6,576 bases of DNA from an uncultured Roseburia sp. (GTDB lineage Bacteria > Bacillota > Clostridia > Lachnospirales > Lachnospiraceae). The notes beneath the pieces are model-generated. The model ran no database searches, was not told where the DNA came from, and saw nothing but the letters and a program-made list of their open reading frames with translations. The translations under genes and the position numbers were made by a program. Location: NCBI GenBank assembly GCA_946055175.1, contig CAMGET010000072.1, positions 1 to 6,576 of the forward strand, in the 5' to 3' direction. Below are positions 1-6,138 of this stretch, one piece after another (the stretch's first letter is position 1; the number at the start of each line of letters is the position of its first letter).

Positions 1-317
1 TTAAATGGCTTGGTGATGTAATCGTCTGCACCAATATCTAATCCATAAAGCATATCATAATCTTCAGCACGACCACTTAAAATAATAACCGGAGTTTTGA
101 TTCCCTGTTTACGGATTGCTTCAATTACCTGAAAACCATCCATGCCCTGCATATTGATATCCAGCAAAATTAAATCATATGGGTGCTCTGCAATCAGTGC
201 TAAAGCAGACTCGCCGCTGGAACTGGTGTCAGCATCAATGCCATTGCTTTTGATTACTTTATAGAGCATGGTAAGAACGGAATCGTCATCATCTACAATA
301 AGTACTTTATTTGACAT
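1..317 (-). CDS. Response regulator, receiver domain (partial, C-terminus off the left edge)
   Basis: This is the first 105 residues of a two-component response regulator. Reading the minus strand from ATG at 317-315 gives MSNKVLIVDDDDS and then a complete CheY-like receiver fold. The acidic pocket is Asp9/Asp10, the phospho-acceptor is Asp53 (in YDLILLDINM), the switch residue is Ser81 (VIILSG), and the conserved Lys103-Pro104 sits in DDYITKPF. The frame is open to the window edge, where codon 106 is cut, so the output domain is not visible. OmpR-type DNA-binding, other DNA-binding and stand-alone types are all still possible. A purine-rich site (AGGGGG, minus strand 333-328) lies 10 bases before the ATG and supports this start. 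It is divergent from the histidine kinase at 405, which is its likely partner (inference from adjacency). Confidence 0.93.
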   Translation of the reverse strand, partial: MSNKVLIVDDDDSVLTMLYKVIKSNGIDADTSSSGESALALIAEHPYDLILLDINMQGMDGFQVIEAIRKQGIKTPVIILSGRAEDYDMLYGLDIGADDYITKPF

Positions 318-334
318 ATGGCAGGCTCCCCCTC

Positions 335-363
335 TTTACAGAAATTTTCAAATCATTTATGCT
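335..363 (+). promoter_or_regulatory. Candidate sigma-A-type promoter for the histidine kinase gene
   Basis: A -35 box TTTACA (335-340) and a -10 box TATGCT (358-363) are separated by 17 bases. Transcription would start near 370, about 35 nt before the TTG start codon. The -10 is weaker than that of the opposing promoter. The two -10 boxes are directly adjacent (358-363 and 364-369), so RNA polymerase could probably use only one direction at a time. A second TATAAA at 366-371 is close by but has no well-spaced -35. Confidence 0.45.
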
Positions 364-392
364 AGTATAAACAAAATTTTTGTAATTTACAA
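364..392 (-). promoter_or_regulatory. Sigma-A-type promoter for the response regulator gene
   Basis: On the minus strand, a -35 box TTGTAA (392-387) and a -10 box TATACT (369-364) are separated by exactly 17 bases. Transcription would start near 357, giving a leader of about 40 nt that contains the ribosome binding site. The -10 differs from TATAAT at one position. The -35 box is one arm of a perfect inverted repeat at 380-392, so a bound regulator there could block or modulate this promoter. The promoter is assigned by eye; no start site has been measured. Confidence 0.6.
380..392. promoter_or_regulatory. Perfect 6+1+6 inverted repeat, candidate operator
   Basis: TTGTAA-T-TTACAA is a perfect inverted repeat with a single central base. 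It overlaps the -35 box of the response regulator promoter and lies just before the kinase ribosome binding site (AAGGGGG, 391-397). It is joined to a second short inverted repeat, ACAAAA-T-TTTTGT (371-383). The position suits a repressor or autoregulator site. The region is AT-rich, so chance palindromes are more likely here, and no specific regulator family is assigned. Confidence 0.35.
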
Positions 393-404
393 GGGGGATG
401 CCTT

Positions 405-2141
405 TTGAAAAAAACATTGCATTCTAAGTTTCGAATTTTCATTATCCTAGCTGCTACAGCCCTCATTGTACTGGGCGTAAATCTGACGGCTCGAATGTTC
501 AATAACTACGGCAGACTGATTTTACAGAATACGGATAACCAGTTAATCAGCCTTGCACGGTCTGTAGACCGAAACGTAGACAGCCAGCTGGAACGTTATA
601 CGGAAAATCTGCTGCATACTATGGACGATAGCGAGTGCAAGGATATCGAGAGCCAATGGATGGATGATGGTATGGCAGACGGATTATTTCGCAACTATTT
701 AGACAACAGCTTATTGGGACGGGATGAAAAGGTTGCAGATGTATTGATCCTTGAGGGAGAAGAAGTCTTATTTTCAAAAAGTGGAGATTGGAATTACCGG
801 CTCCTTGCGCAGAATGAACAGGGAAGAGAAATGACAATCTGTCCATGCATCAACGAAAATGGGACAATTTATATTGCAATTGTAAGGAGAGAAGAGAACA
901 GAGCTGCCTATGCTGTGCTAATTGATTTGGCTGCATTCTATGAAGAAATTACAGCGAATCTGTCTGCAGAACTGCAGAATGAAATTATTATGATGGATGC
1001 AGGTGAGCAGACCCTGGTACATAGGCAGGGAGGCGGTGTAGTAGTGGACCAAATCAGTCATTTCTCGGAAGATGACAGCAAATTCAGTATGTTGGAATTT
1101 CTTTTGGCACAGCAAAAAGAGGGCGAAGAAGGAACGGATTTTTGTGATGCGGTAAGTAGTGCGACAGGAAAGGCCTATAAAGCCAGGATGGCGATTGTCC
1201 CTGCAACGGAGAAAAATAATGGCGTATTTACAATCGGAGTGTCTACTGATTATGATGAAATGACAAGGCCGATGCGTTTCGGTTCCATACAGCTGATTCT
1301 GTATGGCGGTATGGCATTGATGGGGGTGATATGTTTAGTGATTATGTTACTGTATGCTTTTCGTGGAAATGAACGCGCATTGAGGGAGGTAGAACTTCTA
1401 AAAGAAAAAAATGCAGCCATGGAAGAATTGAATCGGCAGACCCAGGAGTTTGCGCATCATCAGAGATTGGAACTGATGGGAACCATAACATCGGGTATTG
1501 CCCATGAGTTTAATAATCTGTTGGCACCGATTATGGGGTACAGCATTTTAGTTCTGGAGAAATTGCCTCCGGAAGAAAACGAATTGTATGATGAAGTCTT
1601 AGAGATTTACAATACCTCAATTAAAGCCAAAACAGTCGTATCGCGTTTACAGGATTTATCCAGAAAGAATGCAAATACAGGGATACAAAAACTGGAATTG
1701 GATGAGGTGGTGCGAAAATCCGTAGAGATTGTAACGCCGGCAAAACCGAAAACTGTAGAGTTAAAACTGGAACTGATGGGACAGAGACAGCTTGTTATGG
1801 GAAATGAAACACAACTTTCTCAGCTGCTTTTGAATCTGATTATTAACGCATTTCACGCTACTGAAGAGAAGGGTGGCGAGGTAATCGTAAGCACTGAAGT
1901 GAAAGAGAAAAAGTTATTACTAAAAGTTACAGATAATGGTTGTGGAATTAGCAAGGAAGTCATGGAACGTATATTTGAACCATTTTTTACTACAAAAAAG
2001 GGTGGAAAAGGTACGGGACTTGGGTTGGCGATTGTGGAACAGGTGGTGGAAGAACATGGCGGAACCATCAAGGTAGACAGTACGGAAGGTATTGGAACTG
2101 TTTTTTTGGTCAAATTACCAATATTTCTTGGCGAATCTTAA
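405..2141 (+). CDS. Two-TM sensor histidine kinase, probably with a Cache-like extracytoplasmic sensor
   Basis: This is a 578-residue membrane histidine kinase that autophosphorylates in response to an external signal and passes phosphate to a response regulator. TM1 is about residues 9-28 and TM2 about 293-318. The roughly 260 residues between them face outside; the long N-terminal helix and PAS-like strands suggest a double-Cache fold (inference). A coiled-coil linker (about 323-352) leads to the H-box, with His367 in IAHEFNN. The ATP-binding domain has Asn477/Asn481 (N-box), DNGCG at 510-514 (G1), FEPFFTTK at 524-531 (F-box) and GTGLGLAI at 536-543 (G2), so it looks catalytically complete. 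ExxN after the His (368-371) suggests phosphatase activity too. The start is TTG, supported by AAGGGGG (391-397) 7 bases upstream and by the need to keep MKK before TM1. It is divergent from the response regulator at 317. Confidence 0.93.
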   Translation: MKKTLHSKFRIFIILAATALIVLGVNLTARMFNNYGRLILQNTDNQLISLARSVDRNVDSQLERYTENLLHTMDDSECKDIESQWMDDGMADGLFRNYLDNSLLGRDEKVADVLILEGEEVLFSKSGDWNYRLLAQNEQGREMTICPCINENGTIYIAIVRREENRAAYAVLIDLAAFYEEITANLSAELQNEIIMMDAGEQTLVHRQGGGVVVDQISHFSEDDSKFSMLEFLLAQQKEGEEGTDFCDAVSSATGKAYKARMAIVPATEKNNGVFTIGVSTDYDEMTRPMRFGSIQLILYGGMALMGVICLVIMLLYAFRGNERALREVELLKEKNAAMEELNRQTQEFAHHQRLELMGTITSGIAHEFNNLLAPIMGYSILVLEKLPPEENELYDEVLEIYNTSIKAKTVVSRLQDLSRKNANTGIQKLELDEVVRKSVEIVTPAKPKTVELKLELMGQRQLVMGNETQLSQLLLNLIINAFHATEEKGGEVIVSTEVKEKKLLLKVTDNGCGISKEVMERIFEPFFTTKKGGKGTGLGLAIVEQVVEEHGGTIKVDSTEGIGTVFLVKLPIFLGES

Positions 2142-2145
2142 TATT

Positions 2146-2174
2146 TGTTAAGGTTCTATCAATTACCTGTTAAG
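2146..2174 (+). repeat. Direct repeat TGTTAAG with 22-bp period, upstream of and overlapping the operon promoter
   Basis: TGTTAAG occurs at 2146-2152 and again at 2168-2174, start to start 22 bases, or about two helical turns. A partial copy, TGTTACA, occurs at 2182-2188 and overlaps the -10 box. Same-face direct repeats near a weak -35 are a layout seen for response-regulator activator sites. The link to the regulator at 1-317 is only a guess from proximity, and short repeats can arise by chance in AT-rich DNA. Confidence 0.3.
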
Positions 2175-2190
2175 AAACCTCTGTTACAAT
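2163..2190 (+). promoter_or_regulatory. Candidate promoter of the lipoprotein-rnf operon
   Basis: TTACCT (2163-2168) and TACAAT (2185-2190) are spaced by 16 bases and resemble sigma-A -35 and -10 boxes. The start would be near 2197, leaving a leader of about 37 nt that ends in the strong GGAGG site at 2222-2226. The poor -35 match suggests help from an activator. No hairpin plus T-run terminator is visible between the kinase stop (2141) and this point, so read-through from the kinase gene could add to operon expression. Confidence 0.45.
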
Positions 2191-2233
2191 AAATGTCGAG
2201 AATGTTAAAAAAATGTCAAACGGAGGAATTAAC

Positions 2234-3310
2234 ATGAAAAAGACACTTGCAATTTTATTAACACTTGCGCTTTCTGTAAGCGTATTAGCCGGATGTTCCG
2301 GTACAGCAGTTGTAGAGAAGGAAAAAGAATCTACAGAAACTGTTGTGCCAACCGAAGGAACAGAGGTTGACAGCACAGCTTCTTCTACATCAGAAGCAAG
2401 ACCTGTTAAGACAGGCTTATCTATTACAACAGCACTTTCCGGTAGCGATGCAACAGCTGATGAAGCAGGTAAAGCTCAGGCTGATATCACAATTGTAGCA
2501 GTTACAGTTGATGAAGACGGCGTAATTAACAGCTGTGTCATCGATGCAATCCAGGCTAAGAACACTTTCTCAGCAGCCGGTGAAATTACAACAGAAGCTA
2601 CAGAGTTCTTAAGTAAAAACGAACTTGGCGCAGACTACGGAATGGTAGCATGGGGCGGTGCGATTGCAGAATGGAACGAGCAGGCAGCAGCAGTTGCTGA
2701 CTATGTAGTTGGTAAGACAGTAGAAGAAGTAAAGGGTATTGCTCTTACAGAAGACGGACATGCAGCAGACGCAGATTTGGCTTCTTCTGCAACAATTACA
2801 ATTGCCGGATATATTGATGGCATCGTTGCAGCAGTAAACAATGCGAAAGATTTAGGTGCAAGTCACTGGGATACTTTAAAATTAGTTTCTGTAACTACAC
2901 CGGATCACAACGCTTCTGCAACAGCAGAGAAGGATGGTACTACAGAAGCATATGCAACAGTAGCAGCAGTAACATTACATCAGGATGAAATCACAAGTTG
3001 CTATATTGATGCAGTTCAGGCAAAAGTAAACTTTGATACAACAGGTAAGATTACATCTGACCTTACTGCTCCGGTTCTTACAAAGAATGAACTTGGCGCA
3101 GACTATGGTATGGTAGCATACGGCGGAGCTATCGCTGAGTGGAACGAGCAGGCAGCATCTTTTGCAGCATACATCACAGGAAAGACCGTTGATGAAGTAG
3201 CAAATATTGCCGTAGATGAAACAACAAAAACAACAGATACAGATTTACTTTCTTCTGTAACAATTAAAATTGGTGGTTTCAAAACATTAATCGAAAAAGC
3301 TGCACAGTAA
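2234..3310 (+). CDS. Secreted lipoprotein with two tandem FMN-binding-like (PplA-like) domains
   Basis: This 358-residue protein has a lipoprotein signal (MKK, hydrophobic stretch, lipobox LAGC with Cys21), so it is predicted to be lipid-anchored on the outer face of the membrane. A Thr/Ser/Glu-rich linker (about 22-60) precedes two copies of one domain, residues 64-194 and 220-350. Both contain SC(V/Y)IDA(I/V)QAK (Cys101, Cys256), KNELGADYGMVA (128-139, 284-295) and GGAIAEWNEQAA. Both end in D-L-x-S-S-(A/V)-T (Thr187, Thr343), which resembles the Dxx(S/T)GAT(S/T) site where ApbE enzymes attach FMN to Thr. The design resembles the doubly flavinylated PplA lipoprotein of Listeria electron export; that match is from memory of the family, not alignment. 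ATG 2234 is chosen because GGAGG at 2222-2226 is 7 bases before it. It precedes rnfC by 15 bp, so a redox role with Rnf is inferred. Confidence 0.8.
   Translation: MKKTLAILLTLALSVSVLAGCSGTAVVEKEKESTETVVPTEGTEVDSTASSTSEARPVKTGLSITTALSGSDATADEAGKAQADITIVAVTVDEDGVINSCVIDAIQAKNTFSAAGEITTEATEFLSKNELGADYGMVAWGGAIAEWNEQAAAVADYVVGKTVEEVKGIALTEDGHAADADLASSATITIAGYIDGIVAAVNNAKDLGASHWDTLKLVSVTTPDHNASATAEKDGTTEAYATVAAVTLHQDEITSCYIDAVQAKVNFDTTGKITSDLTAPVLTKNELGADYGMVAYGGAIAEWNEQAASFAAYITGKTVDEVANIAVDETTKTTDTDLLSSVTIKIGGFKTLIEKAAQ
2423..2815 (+). repeat. Intragenic duplication, copy 1
   Basis: This encodes residues 64-194 of the lipoprotein. It pairs with copy 2 (2891-3283) at a period of 468 bases (156 codons), with only compensating one-residue indels. 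The strongest DNA-level match is around 2615-2690 versus 3083-3158, where whole stretches such as GAACTTGGCGCAGACTA are identical. Confidence 0.8.
2891..3283 (+). repeat. Intragenic duplication, copy 2
   Basis: This encodes residues 220-350 of the lipoprotein and aligns with copy 1 at 2423-2815. The paired key residues are Cys256 with Cys101, Lys284 with Lys128, and Thr343 with Thr187. The final motif is SSVT here and SSAT in copy 1. The copies are clearly diverged outside the core, so the duplication is not a recent slip or an assembly artefact. Confidence 0.8.
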
Positions 3311-3325
3311 TCAAGAGGAGAAAAC

Positions 3326-4633
3326 ATGAAACACTTGTTTTACGGTGGCGTTCATCCGGCAGACAAAAAAGCTTTGTCTTCCGGTTTTGCGCTAAAAAAA
3401 ATTGAAGAACCAAAGCAGGTTATCATCCCGATGTCCCAGCATATCGGTGCTCCTGCTACACCGCTTGTAGCAGTGGGCGATGTGGTAAAAAAAGGACAGA
3501 AAATCGGGGATGGAGAGGGCTTATGTGTTCCGGTACATGCTTCCGTTTCCGGTAAGGTTGTTGCGGTAGAACCGAGACGCCATCCGAACGGAAAAATGGT
3601 GACATCCATTATTATTGAAAACGACTTCCAAAATACATTGGATACAACGATGATTCCACACGAAGAAGCTGCTTCTTTAAGCAGAGAGGAAATCATTGCG
3701 ATTATCCGTGAAGCAGGTATTGTAGGTATGGGGGGAGCAACCTTCTCCACAAGTGTCAAGGCAGCAGTAGATGCTAAAATTGATACCTTAATCGCAAATG
3801 CCTGCGAGTGCGAACCGTATATTACGGCAGACGATACCCTATTGCGTACAAATGCAAAGCAAGTTATTTCCGGTATGAAGCTCATAGCTTTGGCAGTGAA
3901 ACCGGACCATATGGTTTTGGCAATCGAAGATAATAAAAAAGAAGCCATTGCAGAATTAAAAAAGCTTTTGGCGAACGAAGAAAACATAGAACTGCGTGAA
4001 TTGCCAACCCGTTATCCGCAGGGTGGTGAAAGACAGCTGGTTCAGGCGGTGACCGGACGTGAAATCGTACCGGGGCAGCTCCCATCAACCGTTGGATGTA
4101 TGGTATTTAATGTTGCTACCTGTGACGCAGTATATAAGGCAGTATGTCTTGGCATGCCGGTAACAGAACGTATCGTAACCGTAACCGGTGAAGCAGTAAA
4201 GAGACCGGGCAACTTTGTCGTGCCTACCGGAACTCCGATGGAAGAGGTAATTAATGCGGCAGGCGGTTTAACCGAAGATGTCTGGAAGGTAATAAGTGGC
4301 GGACCAATGATGGGTCTGGCACAACCGGATATATGCGCACCGGTAATCAAAGGAACGAATGCAATTTTGTGCCTTTCTACTGCACAAAACGGAGAGAATC
4401 CGAATCAGACCTGTATTCGCTGCGGTAAATGTCTGACAGTTTGTCCGACACATTTACAGCCTCTTTATATGAATGTTTATACAAAGAAAAAGGACGTAGA
4501 GGCATTGGAACAGTATCATATCTTAGACTGTATCGAATGCGGCTGCTGTGCATATGAATGCCCGGCAAAACTTCCGTTAGTAGAACAGTTTAGAATTGGA
4601 AAACAGCTTGTAAGGGAGGGTAAGAAATCATGA
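3326..4633 (+). CDS. rnfC: Rnf complex subunit C (NADH-side, two [4Fe-4S] clusters)
   Basis: RnfC is the peripheral cytoplasmic subunit of the ion-translocating ferredoxin:NAD+ oxidoreductase, where NAD+ is reduced. At 435 residues it has the usual clostridial length. The N-terminal part (about 30-100) is the RnfC barrel-sandwich region, followed by the glycine-rich GIVGMGGATF (131-140) and the conserved NACECEPY (158-165) of the nucleotide/FMN-binding fold. A soluble-ligand-binding beta-grasp-like section covers about 280-330. Two ferredoxin-type clusters follow: Cys363/366/369/373 (CIRCGKCLTVCP) and Cys402/405/408/412 (CIECGCCAYECP). All eight ligands are present. A GAGGAG site (3315-3320) precedes the ATG by 5 bases. 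It is 15 bp after the lipoprotein gene and overlaps rnfD by 4 bases, so it is almost certainly co-transcribed with both. Confidence 0.97.
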   Translation: MKHLFYGGVHPADKKALSSGFALKKIEEPKQVIIPMSQHIGAPATPLVAVGDVVKKGQKIGDGEGLCVPVHASVSGKVVAVEPRRHPNGKMVTSIIIENDFQNTLDTTMIPHEEAASLSREEIIAIIREAGIVGMGGATFSTSVKAAVDAKIDTLIANACECEPYITADDTLLRTNAKQVISGMKLIALAVKPDHMVLAIEDNKKEAIAELKKLLANEENIELRELPTRYPQGGERQLVQAVTGREIVPGQLPSTVGCMVFNVATCDAVYKAVCLGMPVTERIVTVTGEAVKRPGNFVVPTGTPMEEVINAAGGLTEDVWKVISGGPMMGLAQPDICAPVIKGTNAILCLSTAQNGENPNQTCIRCGKCLTVCPTHLQPLYMNVYTKKKDVEALEQYHILDCIECGCCAYECPAKLPLVEQFRIGKQLVREGKKS

Positions 4634-5601
4634 ATTTAACAGTAACTTCTTCTCCTCATATTAGAAGCAATAACAGTACCCAAAAGATTATGCGTGATGT
4701 TGTAATTGCGTTACTTCCGGCATTGGCAGCAGGTGTGATCTATTATGGCTTGCGCGCATTACTGGTAGCAGTTGTATGTATGGTAGCGGCAATTGCATCA
4801 GAATGGATTTGTGGAATGATTATCTACAAACGCAATACCGTTTCCGATGGCTCTGCAGGAGTAACCGGATTATTATTGGCATTGACACTACCGGCGACTG
4901 TTCCGTACTGGGCAGCTGCGCTTGGCAGTGCTTTTGCAATCATTGTAATCAAAGGTCTTTGCGGCGGACTAGGAAAAAATACGTTTAATCCGGCATTGGC
5001 AGCAAGAGCCTTTTTAATGCTATTATGGCCATCTTATTTGGTGCGCTATGTGGCACCGGGAACATCCCTTTCTTTGTTTGGTTCCAATATAGATGCGGTA
5101 GCTTCTGCAACACCGCTTCATCATATGCAGATGCCGGCATTACCGGAAGAAAGTTTACTTACCATGTTCCTTGGAAATATCGGTGGAACCATTGGCGAGA
5201 CCTGTACCTTAGCGTTATTGCTTGGTGGTGCGTACTTAGTATATCGTAAAGTAATTTCTATCAGAATTCCGGCGACATATCTGGGAACGGTTGCAGTGCT
5301 TGCCCTTGTATTTTATAAGGGAGAAAATCCGGTTGTATGGATGCTTTACAGCCTGCTTGGCGGCGGAGTGATGTTAGGAGCTATTTTTATGGCAACAGAC
5401 TATGCTACCTCTCCGGTAACACCAAACGGACAGCTTATCTATGGTATCGGATGCGGTGTATTGACCGTATTGTTCCGCTACTTTGGCTTATTCCCGGAAG
5501 GCGTAACCTATGCAATTCTTATTATGAATGCAGCAGCCTGGATCATTGATGCACATACAGCACCTCGCCGTTTTGGTGCGAAGAAGGGAGGCAAGGCATG
5601 A
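4630..5601 (+). CDS. rnfD: Rnf complex subunit D (membrane flavoprotein)
   Basis: RnfD is an integral membrane subunit of the NqrB/RnfD family that carries covalent FMN and helps form the ion path. Its 323 residues contain about 8-10 hydrophobic segments. Family signatures are SDGSAGVTGLLLALTLP (72-88), GGLGKNTFNPALAARAF (112-128) and FMATDYATSP (253-262). The FMN attachment site is DAVASATPL, with Thr161 as the acceptor, matching the known Dxx(S/T)(G/A)AT pattern. The ATG overlaps the rnfC stop as ATGA, and AGGGAGGG (4613-4620) lies 9 bases upstream, inside the rnfC 3' end, a sign of translational coupling. It overlaps rnfG by the same ATGA arrangement. Confidence 0.97.
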   Translation: MNLTVTSSPHIRSNNSTQKIMRDVVIALLPALAAGVIYYGLRALLVAVVCMVAAIASEWICGMIIYKRNTVSDGSAGVTGLLLALTLPATVPYWAAALGSAFAIIVIKGLCGGLGKNTFNPALAARAFLMLLWPSYLVRYVAPGTSLSLFGSNIDAVASATPLHHMQMPALPEESLLTMFLGNIGGTIGETCTLALLLGGAYLVYRKVISIRIPATYLGTVAVLALVFYKGENPVVWMLYSLLGGGVMLGAIFMATDYATSPVTPNGQLIYGIGCGVLTVLFRYFGLFPEGVTYAILIMNAAAWIIDAHTAPRRFGAKKGGKA

Positions 5602-6137
5602 AAGTAAAATCATTATGGATGCCTGTCATCGTAATCTGTATGTTTGCCGCAATCCTTTTCGGAACAAAGGCTGGTACAGCCGGTACCGCACAGGTGAAGG
5701 AACAGGAAGAATTGAATACCTTAATGCTTTCCTTATTGCCGGGGAGCACTTCTTTTACGGAAGAAGCTTATGAAGGCGAGGATGCCAATATTAAAGCCGT
5801 ATACAGAGCGGACAATGGCTGTGTGATTATGACCTCAACCTATGGTTATGCCAGCGATGTAGTGATGCTCATCGGCGTAAGTAACGAAGGTGAAGTGAAA
5901 GGCCTTGTTGTTCGTGATATGGGCGAAACCTATGGCTTGGGTGCAAAAGCTCTTAGTGATGTAGACTTTTTAGCACAGTATTTATGGACCACGGGCGATG
6001 CGGAAATCGGAACAAACGTAGATGCATTGACAGGTGCAACCGTTACTTCAAAAGCAGTAACCCGTAGTGTAAATTCTGCAGTTGGTTTTATGACCGGTGT
6101 AGATGCAGCAACAAGTGCAACGACATGGGGGGAATAG
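5598..6137 (+). CDS. rnfG: Rnf complex subunit G (FMN-binding, extracytoplasmic)
   Basis: RnfG is a single-span membrane protein whose outward domain carries a covalently bound FMN that relays electrons within the Rnf complex. A membrane anchor at about residues 6-23 is followed by an FMN-binding domain. The signature DMGETYGLGAKA (107-118) matches the family's ET-GLGA loop, and VDALTGATVTS (141-151) is the FMN attachment motif with Thr148 as the acceptor. At 179 residues it is on the short side for RnfG. The tail contains VDAATSATT (168-176), which resembles the attachment motif again with Ser in place of Gly; its function is unknown. The ATG overlaps the rnfD stop, and GGGAGG (5586-5591) lies 6 bases before it. 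Confidence 0.95.
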   Translation: MKVKSLWMPVIVICMFAAILFGTKAGTAGTAQVKEQEELNTLMLSLLPGSTSFTEEAYEGEDANIKAVYRADNGCVIMTSTYGYASDVVMLIGVSNEGEVKGLVVRDMGETYGLGAKALSDVDFLAQYLWTTGDAEIGTNVDALTGATVTSKAVTRSVNSAVGFMTGVDAATSATTWGE

Positions 6138-6138
6138 T

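Noticed and set aside
398..427. A nine-codon reading frame starting at ATG 398, overlapping the kinase start
   Set aside because: The ATG directly touches the Shine-Dalgarno sequence with no spacing, so initiation is unlikely. TTG at 405 has proper spacing. A leader-peptide role cannot be excluded but has no support.
2142..2184. A terminator after the histidine kinase
   Set aside because: Only weak pairings such as AGGTT (2151-2155) with AACCT (2176-2180) are present, with a long loop and no T-run.
2213..2233. An upstream in-frame ATG at 2213 as the lipoprotein start
   Set aside because: It would place seven extra residues before MKK, has no ribosome site of its own, and overlaps the GGAGG site that fits ATG 2234 at 7 bases.
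2234..3310. The internal duplication as an assembly or tandem-slippage artefact
   Set aside because: The two copies differ at many codons and carry compensating one-residue indels, which shows an old, maintained duplication.
3352..3987. A 211-codon antisense open frame across rnfC
   Set aside because: It lies fully opposite a clear rnfC and has no convincing ribosome site or recognisable domain. It is a shadow of the real frame's codon pattern.
6103..6138. An upstream ATG at 6103 as the start of the last membrane protein
   Set aside because: It lies inside the rnfG 3' end and adds a polar MQQQ-type stretch. The GGGGGGAA site fits ATG 6139, which leads directly into the first membrane segment.
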